A stretch of DNA of 64,000 nt from Gnetum montanum (GCA_015680685.1 MNCI01017832.1:99503-163502), one strand, 5' to 3'; counted from the first letter of the stretch, positions 13,241 to 24,175 are shown. Notes: generated by a model not told the origin, from the letters alone. Made by a program: numbers and translations.

Positions 13241-14330
13241 AAATAGGAGAAATTACTTATAACCTTCAAAATCAAATTTAGACCATGATAAATGTTTCAA
13301 GACATCCCCAAAGATATGTAAGTTGACAAGAGAACCCTTTACACATGTCAATCACATCCATCTCTAAAGGGGTAAAATGCTACAACCAAAATTTAACCAT
13401 ATTTACATAGCCATAACCAAAAATTCATTATAAAATTTCATCCAAGCTCCAATTTTAGTGATTCCACCACAAAAGAAATCCTAAAATCATTAAACTTCTA
13501 GCCATAGACATTAAAACCAAGAGAACATAACCACATTTATATCAAGCATAGCCAAAACTAGCAAAAACTATAGGTGTCACCATTAATTCCCTTTTGGATA
13601 GTATTGGTAAAAAATTCATCAAAATGAATTTAAACTCCAAACAGAGTGATTCCACCACCATTTGAAGCCTTGAATTAAGCCCTATGTACCCACTCTTAGC
13701 AAAAATTCAGAATTCTTGTTGTTTGCTCAAAAAAATTCATTAAATTGAATAAAAATCAGAAAACACACAAACCCCCCTTTTGACACAAGCTTAATAAAAA
13801 ATTTATTGAAAAAATTTTTCTAATCCAAATTGAGTGATTCCACTTCTATTGTAAAGATAAAGACAAGACCCATCTAGCCATAACCAAAAAATAGCAAAAC
13901 CCCTTTCCTTAGAAAAAACTCATGGATCTACATGGAATTCTAAAAATGGAATAAATAACCTAACTACATAACTTTACAAAAATAGCCATAACTTCATCAT
14001 TATTAATCCAAAGTGATTGAAAAAATATCCATTAAAAATCTCAAACATAGTGATACAAATCCATAAAATAAAATTCTAGAAATACTAGCTATTTTCATAA
14101 TAAAAAATACACAACATTGCTTGCTTGTTTCATGCAAAAAGCCTAAAATTCATCAAGCCTAATTTGACATAGCCATGAAAAATAGCCAAAATGGCTAAAA
14201 AAAATTGATATACACTTAAAAAAACATCAAAATAATGGGGTATTATTTTCTTCAAATTTAATTTTGATGAATCTTTTAGCCTAGATCTCAGAAAAATGTC
14301 CCTACACCAAAATTTTGAAAAAAAGCATCA
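13240..14330 (+). repeat. Degenerate tandem array, about 190-bp period, AT-rich
   Basis: The word agtgattcca (or agtgata) recurs at about 13456, 13643, 13832 and 14048. The word aaaattcat precedes it at about 13422, 13611 and 13797. Between these lie versions of atagccataaccaaaaatagcaaaa. Spacings of about 186-216 bp give roughly five to six monomers. It has no coding potential. The period is estimated by eye from these anchors. Confidence 0.55.
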
Positions 14331-15440
14331 AAACAACAAGCCTACTTTTGAAAATCAAATCTACCAAAGCCAAAAAAATTAAATGACCATATATATGCAT
14401 GTAGAAATGACCAAAATAAAACATTTAATTTCATCATAATTTTTTTTTACTCCCTCTATTAGCATAGATCTGAAGAAAAATAAGAAAATCAACCAAAAAC
14501 TAAGGAAAAAGATGGTTAGAATTGCTTGCCTTGGAGTAGCCATGGATGAAGCCCAGATTTAAATGTGTATAGGTAGTGCTAAAAAGTCCCTGGCATGCTC
14601 ATCCACCTTCTAAATTATTGGATTTTGGCTCTTCACTCCACATTGCTTTGGCACCAAAGTTGTTGCAACCATGTTAGGAATTGATGAAATCTAGGGAGAA
14701 TGGAGGTTCAACGCTAGCTATAAGGAATATTGTAGGATTTTGCACTAAATATTGATGCTCTCTAAAATAATAAATATTTTCCTAGTCTCTCTCCTAATGT
14801 GCTATTTATGAAAAATGGAATTGTGATCAAAACTTACAAAATTTGACACTAAAAACTCCACCAAAACCTAAACGCCCACCTCTAAATCCATGTTGCCCAT
14901 TCAATGCACCACAACTCCAAGTGAACTAAACTATAAAGGGGGAAAATTATTCTCCATGCTAAGATTGGTCAGATTTAAGCTCAAAATTTGAAATTTGAAA
15001 TTTTTGAGTTGTAGGCCCCACTATATGCCCTCACTTTTGGCCAAACAATTGCATCAACACTGAGTTTTGAGTACTTTTGACTCTTAGAAAAGTAACGAAT
15101 CCTTAAGTCCCATACATAAATGTTTAAGATATCATGCATAGTATGGATACATTCATCTCACCACATAAAACCATTAAAACATAATCTTTTTGCCATTTTT
15201 AGTAGCCAAAACCTACCCTTTTCAACCCTAGGCTCCTAAAAGGGATTAGACATGGACAAAACTAGACAACATGGGTTTCCAAAATAGGGAAACACTACCT
15301 AGAATGGAAATATGGGGGGTCACATCCATTCTTACCCCCCACCACCCATCCAGTCCAAGTTTGACCCCTAGAGTGGGCCCACATGACCTAGAACCCCTCT
15401 AAGCACCCCTAGCAACCTCAACAACTGACCAAACCTAGTC
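14331..15440. other. Noncoding stretch between two arrays
   Basis: I see no gene. AT-rich DNA gives way at about 14.5 kb to more mixed sequence. Words shared with the next array appear sporadically, such as gcatgctcatccacc near 14592, so the array may extend further left in a form too eroded to phase. Confidence 0.4.
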
Positions 15441-17700
15441 AAAAGTGATTGAAACCTTGGGATTTTCTAGTTCCATGTTGGGAGAAGCCTCATCCACACT
15501 AATCATTCCAACCCCAACACAAATTAAGGGGAAGAAGACCAAAAGAACCTAAATCAACTACCTAGTAGCCAAATTTCAAAGCGTAGTACCCCCTCATAGC
15601 CTCCAGTAGCCTTAAATGACTTAGAAAAATCCAATTACCCTTCCATGGCCTAGTCCATTCTAGTGAATCCCCTTTCCATGCTACCTAGTATGGAGCTAGT
15701 GTGAGAACCGAAGGAATATGCAAGAAAACCTATGTTATGTCCCAAAATAGCCAAATAACCTACCCTAGTGACCCCTAGACTCGATTGGAACCCTGTGGAG
15801 CTTTCAAAGACCTCAAAAGTATTTTAAAATAGCACAAAAATATCATCCCCTTCTCATCCATCCCAAGACCATCATGCCCCACCTAGATCTTAACATCGAC
15901 ATGGACCATTGACACCAGCAACCCCAAAGGATGATACACATACTTGATTGGCTATCGAACTTGGCTAGATCTGATATTCTTGTCTCATTCATGCTATGAG
16001 AGACCTATTCCACACTACCTAGCATGAAATCTAGAAGTATGTAGATAGGAAGATTAGTGAAGAGTCCCAAAAGTAAGAAAACAACCTTAAATTACCTTGT
16101 ACTAACACCAGAACATTAATAGCCTTTGTGAAAGCCACTAGAATGCCAAAAATCAATAAAAATCAACTCCCTAAAGTTCTTCCATGCTAGGGAGGACCTC
16201 ATCCATGCTAATAATTCCAATCCCAATGTGGATGGAAAGGAGGAATATATAACTTTTGAAGTTTGCATGCAGTTTGACTTCTAGAAGAAACCCAATCCTT
16301 CTAGAAGTTCCCAGACTTCCAGAAGTCTTTTGAAACAATCAAAACTATCCTTCTTTAGGTTCTTCAAGCTAAGGAGGATCCCATCCATGATGCGCATCCT
16401 AGCCCCAGTGTGGATGGAGGGGAGAAATCTTAAAAACCCTTTCATTGCCCTCAAAGTGACCATATTTTGATCCTAGGCATTAATAGTTGATATCAATGAC
16501 CCTATAGACACACATGCATAGACAAAACTAGAAACAATTAGCAAAAAGTAGATCCCCCTAGCTCCTCCACACTAAGAGCCACCTCTTACACATTGCCTAA
16601 CATGGAAGCAAGGGGGAAAGTTTTGGAGGACTCCAAAATGGCCTTTAGATACATTAAACCAATGCTAGAAAGCCTTATGTGTGTCCTAGGATCCTATCTA
16701 TGCATCTCAAAACCCTTTGACTCACCAAAATTGATCATGAATAGCCAAAAATTTCCTTCCCCCAAAATCTTCCACACTAAGCATAAAAACCCTAGCATGG
16801 AAGAAAGGGAGGAACATCAAAAACCATCTAACAACCCCTAAAATAACCAAATCTTGACACTAGATCGCAACACTCAATACTAGCAACCTTTAAAATCCAC
16901 ATGTAAGGCTAGAAATGATAGAAAATAAGAAAAGGTAAGGTTCCTTAGTTTTTCCATGCTAAGAGGTACCTCTTCCATGCTAGCTAGCATGGAAGTAGGG
17001 GGAAAAGTTAGGGGGTCTCAAAATTGATCCTTAGACACCCTACAATTCTAGATAAACCCTAAGACCAATTTTACATCTTCTAGAGCCCTCAAACCCTATA
17101 AAAGTGACTTCAAATGGCTAAAACGCTGCTCCTCCCAATCTTCCATGCTAAGCATATCATCCTCAATGTGAAAAAAATGGGAAAGCTCAAAACCCATCTA
17201 GAAAACCTCCAAACTAACCAATTCTAACCCTAAACCCTAGTCTTCCATCCTATCAACCCTGGGAGCACACATGCATGGTTGATTAAGGCTAAAATTGGTT
17301 CAAGTATAAGATTTGTAATTCTTGCACACTAAAGACCTCTCTTCCCTGCTTTCTAGTGTGGATACTAAGAGAGGAACTTAGTTAGGAATCATATACATCT
17401 CAGAATAACACCAAATAACCTTACATGCATCTTAGAACCCTGTCAGTACACATTAGAGCCTTCAAAACCTACATTTTGGCCTTTGCTAACCTCTAGAGTG
17501 TTCAATTTTGACAAGTCTAGCCCTTTGCTACCTTGGGAAGGGCCTAGAACCTTAATTGTAAATGTTTGGATGCTCCAAATTCACTTTCCTTAGTTTCCAC
17601 ACTAAGGGTCCCTTCTTCCACATTGGCCAATAGGGAAATAGGGAAGGCCCAACATGGAAACCTCAAAAATCTTGATTTTTTAATCTAAATAGCCTAGAAA
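15440..17700 (+). repeat. Degenerate tandem array, about 190-bp period with 22-bp dyads
   Basis: An anchor of the type ttccatgct or tccacacta recurs at about 15471, 15641, 15987, 16181, 16362, 16565, 16771, 16951, 17141, 17321 and 17595, mostly 170-206 bp apart. Alternate monomers carry a second half-site that forms a dyad, e.g. TCCATGCTAGCTAGCATGGA at 16974-16993. Two monomer types seem to alternate, giving a partial dimer period of about 380 bp. It lies inside the presumed Tat-like element. Related words occur in the LTR-like DNA at 3400-3600 and 21340-21500. Confidence 0.65.
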
Positions 17701-17739
17701 CAATCCTGACTAATGACCAAACTCACCTAAAAGCCTTGT

Positions 17740-17900
17740 AGCCTCAAAACATGGCCTTCTATGGCCTTAAACTAGCATTATAGTCCACCAAGACTCTAAG
17801 CTAGCATCATGCCTGGCTATGTCCTTAAATTGGCATTCTAGTCCACCAAGACTCTCAATTCGCATCATGGCCTAATAAGGCCTAAAACTGGTAAATTGTG
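17740..17900 (+). repeat. Short-motif cluster 2
   Basis: Degenerate units such as tggccttaaactagcat, gtccttaaattggcat and ggcctaaaactggtaaa repeat about every 35-45 bp. It is the same family as the clusters at 8940-9070 and 19640-19830. Clusters 1 and 2 bracket the 9-kb block containing the antisense ORF and the 190-bp arrays. Confidence 0.7.
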
Positions 17901-18120
17901 AGCCTTTTGATCATTTGTAGCCTTACTTCTTGTACTTCCCTTTATTTTTCCTTTATATGACTTTTATTTGGCCTTTATTGCACTCTGGTTACTTGTTTTT
18001 ACCCTATTCGTGGCCTTGGATGCCATTAAATTAGCATGTATTTGCATAATTTTATAGTATTTTAGCATTATTTATTCACTTTACCTAGGTGCCACTTAAT
18101 ATGCTTTTGGTTGACATGTA
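17901..18120. other. Short noncoding leader before the pol relic
   Basis: T-rich sequence without a gene. It resembles in composition the stretch at 8700-8880 that precedes motif cluster 1. Confidence 0.4.
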
Positions 18121-18513
18121 GGACCAAATTATGAGTACTTGGAAGCAAATCAGTCTACCTTTGAGCCTATGTAAGCCTCATGGTGATGTAGAATAGTACA
18201 TCGACCCTGATTGCCTAGATCTTAAGCCTACAAGTCTTGTTAACTACGTAGCCCTGATAGAGAAACCTCTAAAATGGCTTGAAAACCTAGTCAAAACCTT
18301 TGACTTAGAGGTGAGTGACATAACTAAAGACTCTCTAGTTGAGGTTCCTCTCACAACATACAATGGTGAGGAGAAAACCCTTAAACTAAGTTCCTCATTG
18401 GAACTTCAACACGCTTAAGACATCACTAATGTCCTACAAGGTAGCATTAAGGCCATTTCCTGGGCATATGAAGATATGCTAGGCCTTAATATGGGGTCAA
18501 AGCACATTGTAGG
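18121..18513 (+). pseudogene. Pol relic: protease-RT linker and RT N-terminal stub
   Basis: The frame reads through KPLKWLENLVKTFDLEVSDI and EKTLKLSSSLEL to ISWAYEDMLGL near 18458-18490. That last motif matches the FAWSYEDMPGL-type sequence just upstream of the palm domain in Tat-lineage RT. It then breaks into integrase within a few codons, so fingers, palm (with the YxDD box) and RNase H are absent. The stub shows that a full pol once existed and lost about 2 kb internally. Confidence 0.7.
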
Positions 18514-19625
18514 TGATAACACATTATGTCAACAATCCTATGATGGCATATTACTAAAGTTCTTAGGTAAAACCAAAGTTAGAATAGTCCTAGAGGAGGT
18601 TCATGAGGGTCTCTATGGAGGAGATATAGGACCTAGAGCTATGGTTGCTAAAATTAGATGATTAGGCTACTACTAGCCCCATATGAAAAGTGACTACATG
18701 TAGATGGTTATGTGATGTAAAACATGCCAATGGCATATTTACTTAATACATGTATCACTGACCAAGTTGCATACAACTTAGATCACTTAGTAATTTCAAC
18801 AATGGGGGTTGGATATTATTGAACCTATAATGCTTAAGTCTTCCATAGGGCACATCTTTATCATCGCCACAATGGAATAATTCACCAAGTGGGTTGAGGC
18901 TATTCCCCTAAGGAAGACTACATCCAACCAAGAGCCTATTTTGGCATACCCATAACCATAGTTACAAACAATGGACCACAATTTAGCAATCATGAAATGA
19001 AATATTTCTATCACAACCTAGACATTAAGCATTTCTTTTCATAGCCTTATTACCCTTAAAACAATGGATAAGAAGAAGAAAGCAACAAGTCCATCATCAA
19101 CTTGCTCAAGAAGATGCTCAACAACAGCAAGTGCAAATGGCATGAGTAGCTTGTCCATGCACTATGGAGCTACAGAACGACTTATCTTATGACAACTAGT
19201 GTAACGCTTTATAGCCTAGTTTATGATTCTAAAGATATTTACCTCTTGAATTGTAGGTGCCATCACTTCAAGTAGCCTTGACTAACTTCATCAATGATGA
19301 ACAAAATAAGGAGTTGTTGATAGTGGTCCTATACTTGATGAAAGAACAACATATGTAAGCACTTTCTCACATCAAGCACTATAAGGAGAGGTAGAAGTGG
19401 CAACACCCCCATAACTTGGCCAAGCATAAGATCATAGAAGATAACCTAGTCCTCAAATCCAACTATGAACATGTATATAAATTCTCATCCAACTAGGAAG
19501 GGCCCTTCCTTGTCACAAAATCCTATGATAACAGAGCATTCAGGATAGCTGACATGGATGGGAATGAGTTAGTCAATCTAGTTAATCACTCCTACCTAAA
19601 GCTATATTACATGTAGCCAATGATC
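18514..19625 (+). pseudogene. Tat/Ogre-like gypsy integrase relic
   Basis: Order seen: SYDGILLKFL and VHEGLYGGDIGPRAMVAKIR (zinc-binding region); CKTCQ; WGLDIIEP with the first catalytic Asp; GHIFIIATME and FTKWVEAIPL; then TNNGPQFSNHEM, where the usual TDNG second catalytic Asp is Asn; then a Glu in the EEESNKS segment; and a C-terminal WSYRTTYL...LYSLVY block. Frames shift at least once near 18920. Stops mostly replace Gln or Trp. The arrangement matches Tat-lineage integrases. Integrase would insert the element cDNA; this copy cannot be functional. Confidence 0.8.
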
Positions 19626-19639
19626 ACTAACAAGCAAGC

Positions 19640-19830
19640 CTACTCAACCATGGTCTACTAAGGCCTTAAACTAGTAACACAACCTACTAGGGCCTAAAAT
19701 TGGTAAAATGACCTATCGAGACCTTAAACCAACACCATGATCTGCTACAAATCTAAGTTAGCATCATAGCCTACCATTGCCTTAAACTAGTACCATGGCC
19801 TATCATGGCTTTAAACTAGTAAACTTCATA
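19640..19830 (+). repeat. Short-motif cluster 3
   Basis: Five or so degenerate units (ggccttaaactagtaac, gggcctaaaattggtaaa, tggctttaaactagtaaa) follow immediately downstream of the integrase. This is the place where Tat-lineage elements often carry 3' UTR tandem repeats. Confidence 0.75.
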
Positions 19831-20183
19831 ACCTGGGTAACTTTGTTTTATCATTTCATGTTTCCTATATATGCATTATAATGTTATAACATATTTTATT
19901 TGGTTAGTTTTCTTGGCTTCTTGGAGTTATGTTTGCAAGATAATGCCTATGACCATCACAAGGTGCAACTCATTACAGTAGCAAGTTATCATGTAATCTT
20001 AATGTGTAAGATCCAATGGGTTTGTCCTGCTATGTCAAGAGTTCTTGTGACATTGTCCTCCACTCCTTAAGCCCAATACCATAGCCTGGTTATAACCCTC
20101 CATACCTTAAGTAATAATGTTGTCCTATGTTTGTCACTCATGCATTATAGCCATATGATATCTCTTTGTTATGCTTCAATCTC

Positions 20184-20358
20184 AAGTCCACTTGAATGTA
20201 ACACAACTCACTTAGTTGGAAGCACTAAGTCCACTAGATGTAACACATCTCATTTGGTGGAAAAACCATTAAGTCCATTGAGCATAACACATCTCATTTA
20301 ATGGAAAAACAAGCAAGTCCATTGAGTGTAACACAAATCATTCAATAGAAAAACCATA
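20184..20358 (+). repeat. 4 x 44-bp tandem repeat
   Basis: Units starting aagtcca at 20184, 20227, 20271 and 20315 (43-44 bp apart) share the layout aagtcca-ttgag-gtaacacatctcattt-atggaaaaaccat. Units 2 to 4 are most alike. The repeat lies between the integrase and the presumed polypurine tract, so it is a 3' UTR minisatellite of the Tat-like element. Confidence 0.85.
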
Positions 20359-20691
20359 TCAAACCAGCCCTGGAAATCAAACCCAATGAAGGTTTCACCC
20401 CATAAAAAAATGAAGAAGAAAATTGCCAAGAGGTCGAATGGTCAAATGAAGCCTCAAAGCCTAATGGACAAGGTAACCTTGGAGTGAAGTGAATGAGTTC
20501 TCAAACATATTTTCCAAGCAACCAACACTTCAAAGCATGTCAACATCATGTTATAGCCATGATGAAATTACTTGGAATACATTGTTAGCCCTCATAACCA
20601 TTTCATTGTGACCTTAATATCATCATTTCATCATAGCCTTATCCCATCATCATAAGCACTCTTTAACATGATTCAACATTACTAGATCAAG

Positions 20692-20704
20692 CATGGAGAG
20701 GGAA
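20692..20704 (+). other. Putative polypurine tract
   Basis: The purine-rich run catggagagggaa lies directly before a TG (TGTTGGTGGTGG at 20705). It matches the expected layout of a plus-strand primer next to the 3' LTR of a plus-strand element whose integrase ends about 1.1 kb upstream. Confidence 0.55.
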
Positions 20705-20790
20705 TGTTGGTGGTGGACCTATAGTGGTGTTTTGCACTCTTTGTCAGTGCCTCTCAAGTTAATCCTCTAGACACCAACAAAGAGGAACCA

Positions 20791-20951
20791 TTGAAACACC
20801 ACAAAAATTTTCATCTTATAATCATGTTTCATAGTTTAGCTTTCACCCAATGAAACTCAAGGAAAAACTTCTTTGTAAATGTGAAGATTGTAACCCATGG
20901 AGGGTAATCTCACATACTTCATACTTTTGGAACTAAAAAATGCCTCATAAG
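20791..20951 (+). repeat. LTR-like block, copy 2 of 3 (left arm of inverted repeat)
   Basis: It contains tgtgaagattgtaaccca and cacatacttcatacttttgg, then aaaatgcctcataagt. All three words appear reverse-complemented at 21716-21800. With 21716-21865 it forms an imperfect inverted repeat of about 150 bp, separated by about 760 bp. Confidence 0.75.
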
Positions 20952-21715
20952 TAATCAAAGCCTCATTCCACAAGTAAAAAACATCATCTAGTGTCTATAC
21001 TTAGGCTTTGAGGGGGGGTCAAAAATGCCTTTAGGGATTCCAAAATGAGAATTTGATGGGCTTTATGAGGGTATACACTTTTCTTACCTAGAAACACGTG
21101 CAATGGAAAAATCTAACCTACCCCCAATGTGGAGAGGTAGATCTCAATGTGAAGAAGTGGAGGGAGGCATAGCATATAGCTATCTAGTAAGTGTCATACC
21201 CACATGGCCATTCCATTTACTAAAAATTGGAAACAGGAATTTTATCCACATTGGCTTTGTCCACCACCACTGGGCCTTCCAACTGCAACATTAATATGCA
21301 TGATCCTCGCTGAAGTTGGTGCATGTGTTAAAATCTTAGACATGTAGTATCCACACTGGAAGCATGAAGTATCCATGTTGGAAATGATGTATCAATGCTG
21401 GGGGGTAAGGGTCATATCCCCCACACTAAGCATGGGTGATGTCAAACCCCTCCACATTGAGCATAGATGCTACCATACCTCTCCATGCTGGGGTAGGTAA
21501 GTTGTACCCCCATGTAGGTTTCTTCAACATAGAAAATTCTATAGCCGCCCATCAAATGCATCAAAATGTTAATCTAGCATCCCAAAAGATGTTTTTAACA
21601 CACCATGCCCCCCCCCCTCCTGGCCCCACCACCCCCACCCTTGCCCCCCCCGAATGCAAAGCCCAAATATAGACATTACAAGATTGTTTTTCACTTGGGG
21701 GATAAGGTTTTGACA

Positions 21716-21865
21716 ACTTATGAGGCATTATTCAACCCCAAAAGTATAATGTATGTGAGATTGCACCTTATGGGTTACAATCTTCACATTTATGATTACA
21801 TCTAACCTCAGATTTCATAAGATGGGGTTATAAGGGTCACAACATGAAAATTTGATGATGTTTCA
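21716..21865 (-). repeat. LTR-like block, copy 3 of 3 (right arm of inverted repeat)
   Basis: On the minus strand it reads as the same block as 20791-20951 and 3190-3350. It ends exactly where the truncated chromovirus LTR starts. Confidence 0.75.
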
Positions 21866-22124
21866 TGTAGATGTCTATCCTACCAAGGTCAAAGCTAAAG
21901 ATGCTTATTTTGAGGCCTAGAACCTTTGGACACCTCCAAATATGTCCCAATAGCCTTTGAAACACCCTAAACTCATAAAAATAGTCCTAAAAACTCCCAA
22001 ACATTTCAAAATACCCTAAGATCATCATCATAAAAACAAAACTAAAATATGAACATAACAACATGCAAACTTTTATGCACAAAAATATTTAAGATTGGAC
22101 ATGGGCTTGGTGATGTCCTCATCA
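21866..22124 (-). repeat. Chromovirus 3' LTR, truncated
   Basis: It matches the outer 259 bp of the 5' LTR (27638-27893) almost word for word, e.g. acctttggacacctccaaa and gattggacatggg. It starts TGATGAGGACATCACC (minus strand, from 22124). The remaining ~535 bp of an LTR, with the TATA box and the other terminus, are missing; the sequence left of 21866 is unrelated LTR-like DNA. Confidence 0.9.
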
Positions 22125-22140
22125 TCTCACCCACCCTTAA
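22125..22140 (-). other. Polypurine tract of the chromovirus
   Basis: On the minus strand TTAAGGGTGGGTGAGA abuts the TGATGAGG start of the 3' LTR. This is the expected site for plus-strand priming. Confidence 0.85.
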
Positions 22141-22156
22141 GAATTTAAAATTGACC

Positions 22157-22706
22157 TCAATTTGGTTGTACACTTGGGATAGCATTAAGCTCCCATGCAG
22201 CCAAATCTTTCTCATAGATCCAAATGGCATTTTCAAACCCTTCATCATTCCAATGCACCAAGTACTTATGCACTTTTCTACCTCTTATGCTCCTAGACCA
22301 CCTTCCTTGCAGCACAATTACTTTCCTTGGTGCCTTAGATGAGTTTGAGTCTTCAAGTGCATCCTTGAGGATCTCAAGACTATCCCTCAAGTTTTATGCA
22401 ATTACATTCCCATGGTATTAGCTCAAATCTAAAACATTAAAAACACAAGAAATAGGCAACTCATTACATAAGTTAATCTCATAAGCATTTGGATTAATTT
22501 TGGCCCTAATCAAAAATAGATCAATTATCTTTGACTTGAGCTTGTAGAAGTACACATTATTTTTCCTTTCTTTGCTCAAGTAAATTCAAACATAATCATC
22601 AATCTAGAAATTAATTGTCCTATTACCCTTACTGGCCTTGGAAGACACAATCTTTGTCTTTTTTTCCAAGTGAGATTTAACTTTCTCATGTAATTCTCTC
22701 ATTTTC
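22157..22706 (-). pseudogene. Integrase C-terminus and chromodomain relic
   Basis: On the minus strand the integrase tail (MRELHEKVKSHLEKKTKI, near 22705-22650) leads to FNVLDL and then, at 22390-22157, an open 77-codon stretch. Inside it, VLQGRWSRSIRGRKVHKYLV, HWNDEGFENAIW and DLAAW follow the pattern of chromovirus chromodomains, with YLVHW and a later W. In chromoviruses this domain reads histone marks and directs integration to heterochromatin. Several stops separate the segments. Confidence 0.75.
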
Positions 22707-23470
22707 TCAATAAAGTTTGAGCTCAAAGACTTCAAATTTCCTTAACTCATTAACCATTCTTGGAGAAAATCCATAATTTTCCATACACCAACTCTTACTA
22801 ATTCTAGAATGGGAAGCATTATTATATGAGAATTCAACATGGGCCAACATGTTTTTCCATCTTAAAGGCTGATCCTCACATATACATCTCAAGATCTTTA
22901 ATAGAGACCTATTCACAACTTTAGTTTTTCCATTAGTTTGGGGGTGATAGGCTGTGGAAAAGGAAAATTTTGTTTCAAGTAATTTCCAACATGCTTTCCA
23001 AAAATGGCTAGTAAATTTGACATCCCTATCACTCACAATGTTTAAAGGAATGTCATGTATGCTCACAACATGTTGAAAGAATGAATGTGTAACATGGGAA
23101 GCATTACTACTTTTCTTGCATGGAATAAAATGTTCCATCTTGGTAAATCTATCTACTATAAGTATAGAATCATGACTATATTTTGTCTTAGGAATGTCAT
23201 AAACAAATTCCAAAGAAACACTTTCCCAAAGAGCATTTAGAACTGGCAAAGGTAGATAATGACCATCTACACCTTTGCCCTTTTGAATTTTTGACAAGTA
23301 TAGCATTATTTTACAAATTTAACCACATCACTATGCATACCTAGATAAAAGTAATTTTTGATCATTAACTCCAATATCTTGGCCTTTCCCATATGTGCAA
23401 CCATGTCACTTTGGTATTTATCTTCAAGGAGTTTGTACCTAAAATCACACTTTAGAACACATATTTTTCC
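22707..23470 (-). pseudogene. Chromovirus integrase relic with altered catalytic residues
   Basis: Zinc-binding part (about 23460-23300): VAHMGKAKILELMIKNYFYL and CYTCQKFK, so the paired Cys and one His remain. Core (23306-22707, open 199 codons): the usual MDFV first catalytic Asp is Glu (SLEFVYDIP); VSDRDVKF keeps the second Asp; the catalytic Glu in the usual QTEVVNRSL is Lys (TKVVNRSL). ILIVDRFTKMEHFIPC and YHPQTNGK are well preserved. With two catalytic residues changed the enzyme cannot work, although the frame is long. Confidence 0.9.
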
Positions 23471-23700
23471 ATCCTTAAACAAAATCCCATTCTTTACATG
23501 GTAAACTTTCCATCACTCAGTAACTCTTTCCAAATTGCACCAAAATCCATATCATTAGGATATAATTAAGCAAAATACACAAATCCTTCAACACTCACAT
23601 TAGAGGAAACAACATGGACTCTAGACAAAGCATTAGTCACAACATTAGACTTCCCACTCCTATGTTTCACAACAAAATGAAATTCTTGTAGTTACTTTAT

Positions 23701-24166
23701 CTATTTCATGTGTTTGGCACTCAATTTATTTTGAGAATTCAAAAATTGAAGTGCTCTATGATTAGTAAATAAAAGAAACTCTGATCCTAGAAAGTAATGT
23801 CTCCAAAGTTTAATGACTTGATGTATAGCATATAACTCATTTATACACACCACTTTTTCTAGATTCATTTGATTTTTTAGAAAAGAATGCAATTGGCTTA
23901 CCTTCTTGAGAAAGCACACCTCCAATAGAAAGCCCACTTGTATCTACTTCCACTTCAAAAAGTTTTGAAAAATCTGCAGTTGCCAAAATTGAAGCACTAC
24001 AAATTTTCTCTCTCATTGCTTGAAAATATTTTTCTTTCTCATTATCCAATACAGATTCTGAATTTTTCTTCAAACAAGAAAGGATAGTCCATGCAATGGA
24101 ACTAAAATTCTTAATAAATCTTTTATAGAAGCTATCCAAACCAAGAAAAGATTTCACTTCTTCCAC
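23701..24166 (-). pseudogene. Chromovirus RNase H relic
   Basis: The first frame runs from KSFLGLDSFYKRFIKNFSSI through FEVEVDTSGLSIGGVLSQEG and PIAFFSKK. After a frameshift near 23868 it continues as INELYAIHQVIKLWRHYFLG and FTNHRALQFLNSQNKLS. Both halves match gypsy RT-connection/RNase H. A single TAA (24176-24178) separates it from RT. RNase H would remove the RNA strand during reverse transcription. Confidence 0.85.
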
Positions 24167-24175
24167 AACCTTAGG

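Larger units (their letters stand above)
20705..21865 (+). repeat. Putative 3' LTR remnant of the Tat-like element, interrupted
   Basis: It begins TGTTGG after a polypurine run and contains the block shared with 3190-3350. A second copy of that block follows in inverted orientation (21716-21865), and the region is abruptly replaced at 21866 by the chromovirus LTR. A C-rich tract (21607-21651) recalls the one at 4127-4162. No right-hand LTR end can be defined. Confidence 0.5.

Noticed and set aside
15440-17700. Regularly spaced palindromes suggesting a CRISPR array
   Set aside because: The spacing is about 190 bp with diverged monomers in a plant retroelement context, and there are no cas genes; a degenerate satellite-like repeat explains it.
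21605-21805. Pro-rich 66- and 78-codon frames
   Set aside because: The proline comes from a C-rich tract in LTR-like DNA; no protein similarity.
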